A DNA stretch of 6,956 bases from an uncultured Planctomycetaceae bacterium (GTDB lineage: Bacteria > Planctomycetota > Planctomycetia > Pirellulales > Pirellulaceae): positions 1 through 6,956 of the forward strand of contig CAIYOB010001166.1 in assembly GCA_903927685.1 (NCBI GenBank), given 5' to 3'. This document shows, piece by piece, positions 6,768-6,956 of this stretch (the first letter of the stretch is position 1; each line of letters starts with the position of its first letter). The notes under the pieces were generated by a model that saw nothing but the letters and a program-made list of their open reading frames with translations, made no database searches and was not told the origin of the DNA. Both the position numbers and the translations under genes were made by a program.

Positions 6768-6838
6768 GCCGAACGTCGTGGGTCACCCAGCGGTGCTCCG
6801 CTTGGCGTGAGTAGAGCAGTCCCCTTTCGACGTTAGGT
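6768..6838 (+). repeat. attC-like imperfect palindrome
   Basis: Outer arms CCGAACGTCG (6769-6778) and CGACGTTAGG (6828-6837) pair at nine of ten positions. The right end GTTAGGT (6832-6838) fits the integron core GTTRRRY, and the left end GCCGAAC fits RYYYAAC with one mismatch. Inside is a hairpin of eleven pairs (6783-6793 with 6798-6810) with two extrahelical bases on the same strand (T6803 and C6806), a layout typical of attC sites. Against it, the right part overlaps the predicted intron domain VI, the flanking gene is on the opposite strand to the better core, and no integrase is in view. It may only be a palindrome. Confidence 0.25.
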
Positions 6839-6923
6839 CAATGTTCGTTTTCGCTGTTGCCACCTGGTTTCCTGTGGTGGTGTCACAATATCTTGACCAT
6901 CATCAATTGGGAACTGCCCCCTC
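6809..6923 (-). ncRNA. Group II intron domain VI with bulged A and an 84-nt extension
   Basis: The 5' strand (6923-6909, GAGGGGGCAGUUCCC) pairs with the 3' strand (6824-6809, GGGGACUGCUCUACUC) over fifteen pairs including three G-U pairs, with a single unpaired A at 6812 three pairs from the base. That is the expected place of the lariat branch point. A terminal loop of a few bases would be usual. Here 84 nt (6825-6908) intervene, with further nested stems GGUCAA/UUGACC (6898-6893 with 6841-6836) and CCACC/GGUGG (6880-6876 with 6864-6860). Confidence 0.65.
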
Positions 6924-6926
6924 CCA

Positions 6927-6956
6927 GAACCGGACGTGCGCCGTTAACGCATCCGG
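6927..6956 (-). ncRNA. Group II intron domain V (partial, missing the first three bases)
   Basis: The visible part runs from CCGG (6956-6953) to GGUUC (6931-6927). The lower helix CCGGAU pairs with GUCCGG, followed by the conserved two-base bulge AC (6937-6936), an upper helix GCG/CGC, and the loop UUAACGG (6947-6941). With the expected GAG just outside the window the domain would be 33 bases, close to the usual 34. The AG of the catalytic triad therefore cannot be seen. The loop is not a standard GNRA tetraloop. Confidence 0.75.

Larger units (their letters stand above)
6807..6956 (-). mobile_element. 3' end of a group II intron, cut by the window edge
   Basis: The minus strand reading leftward from 6956 gives domain V, a three-base joiner and domain VI of a group II self-splicing intron, most like the bacterial class C type. 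The intron would end at AC (6808-6807), fitting the AY rule, although the branch point is then closer to the end than the usual seven or eight bases, so the junction could be off by a few bases. The reverse transcriptase/maturase usually encoded upstream in domain IV would lie beyond 6956, so I cannot say whether the copy is complete or active. The element lies in the leader region of the TIGR03067 gene, on the same strand. Confidence 0.75.

Noticed and set aside
1..6956. CRISPR array, tRNA or rRNA
   Set aside because: No regularly spaced repeats beyond a two-copy tandem, and no tRNA or rRNA signature was seen on either strand.

Overview
The window looks like a GC-rich planctomycete chromosome, or a metagenome contig from one. 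The main clue is the protein encoded at 5852-6739, whose C-terminal half carries the Planctomycetes-specific TIGR03067 signature. Large secreted carbohydrate-active proteins and scattered intergenic hairpins fit this assignment. The assignment is an inference from protein families; no rRNA or tRNA is present to confirm it.

Layout, left to right. Positions 1-333 hold no convincing gene, only a nested hairpin near the left edge. At 334-984 (minus) is a small NYN/PIN-like nuclease-type protein with an apparent winged-helix tail. It is divergent from 1089-2315 (plus), a secreted right-handed beta-helix protein of the polysaccharide lyase/pectate lyase-like type. Their 104-base divergent gap holds plausible back-to-back promoters sharing a GTATAC core. 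Convergent to the beta-helix gene, after a 46-base gap, is 2362-5220 (minus), a large secreted clan GH-D (GH36/melibiase-like) glycoside hydrolase with a C-terminal NPCBM-type domain. These two exported proteins suggest local polysaccharide degradation. Positions 5221-5435 are intergenic, with a perfect 16-bp tandem repeat and several palindromes.

From about 5436 rightward the DNA is visibly less GC-rich. It carries a two-gene minus-strand unit: 5852-6739 (exported TIGR03067 protein) and then 5436-5855 (small acidic protein faintly like acyl carrier proteins). The second gene starts at TTG inside a 4-base TTGA overlap, which suggests translational coupling.

The right edge (6807-6956, minus) is the 3' end of a group II intron. 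Domain V enters from outside the window, with the conserved AC bulge visible, and is followed by a long domain VI helix with a bulged branch-point A. The two strands of domain VI are separated by an 84-nt extension that has its own internal stems. This extension, together with an attC-like imperfect palindrome overlapping the intron 3' end (6768-6838), is the most unusual part of the window. The intron's reverse transcriptase, if present, lies beyond position 6956.
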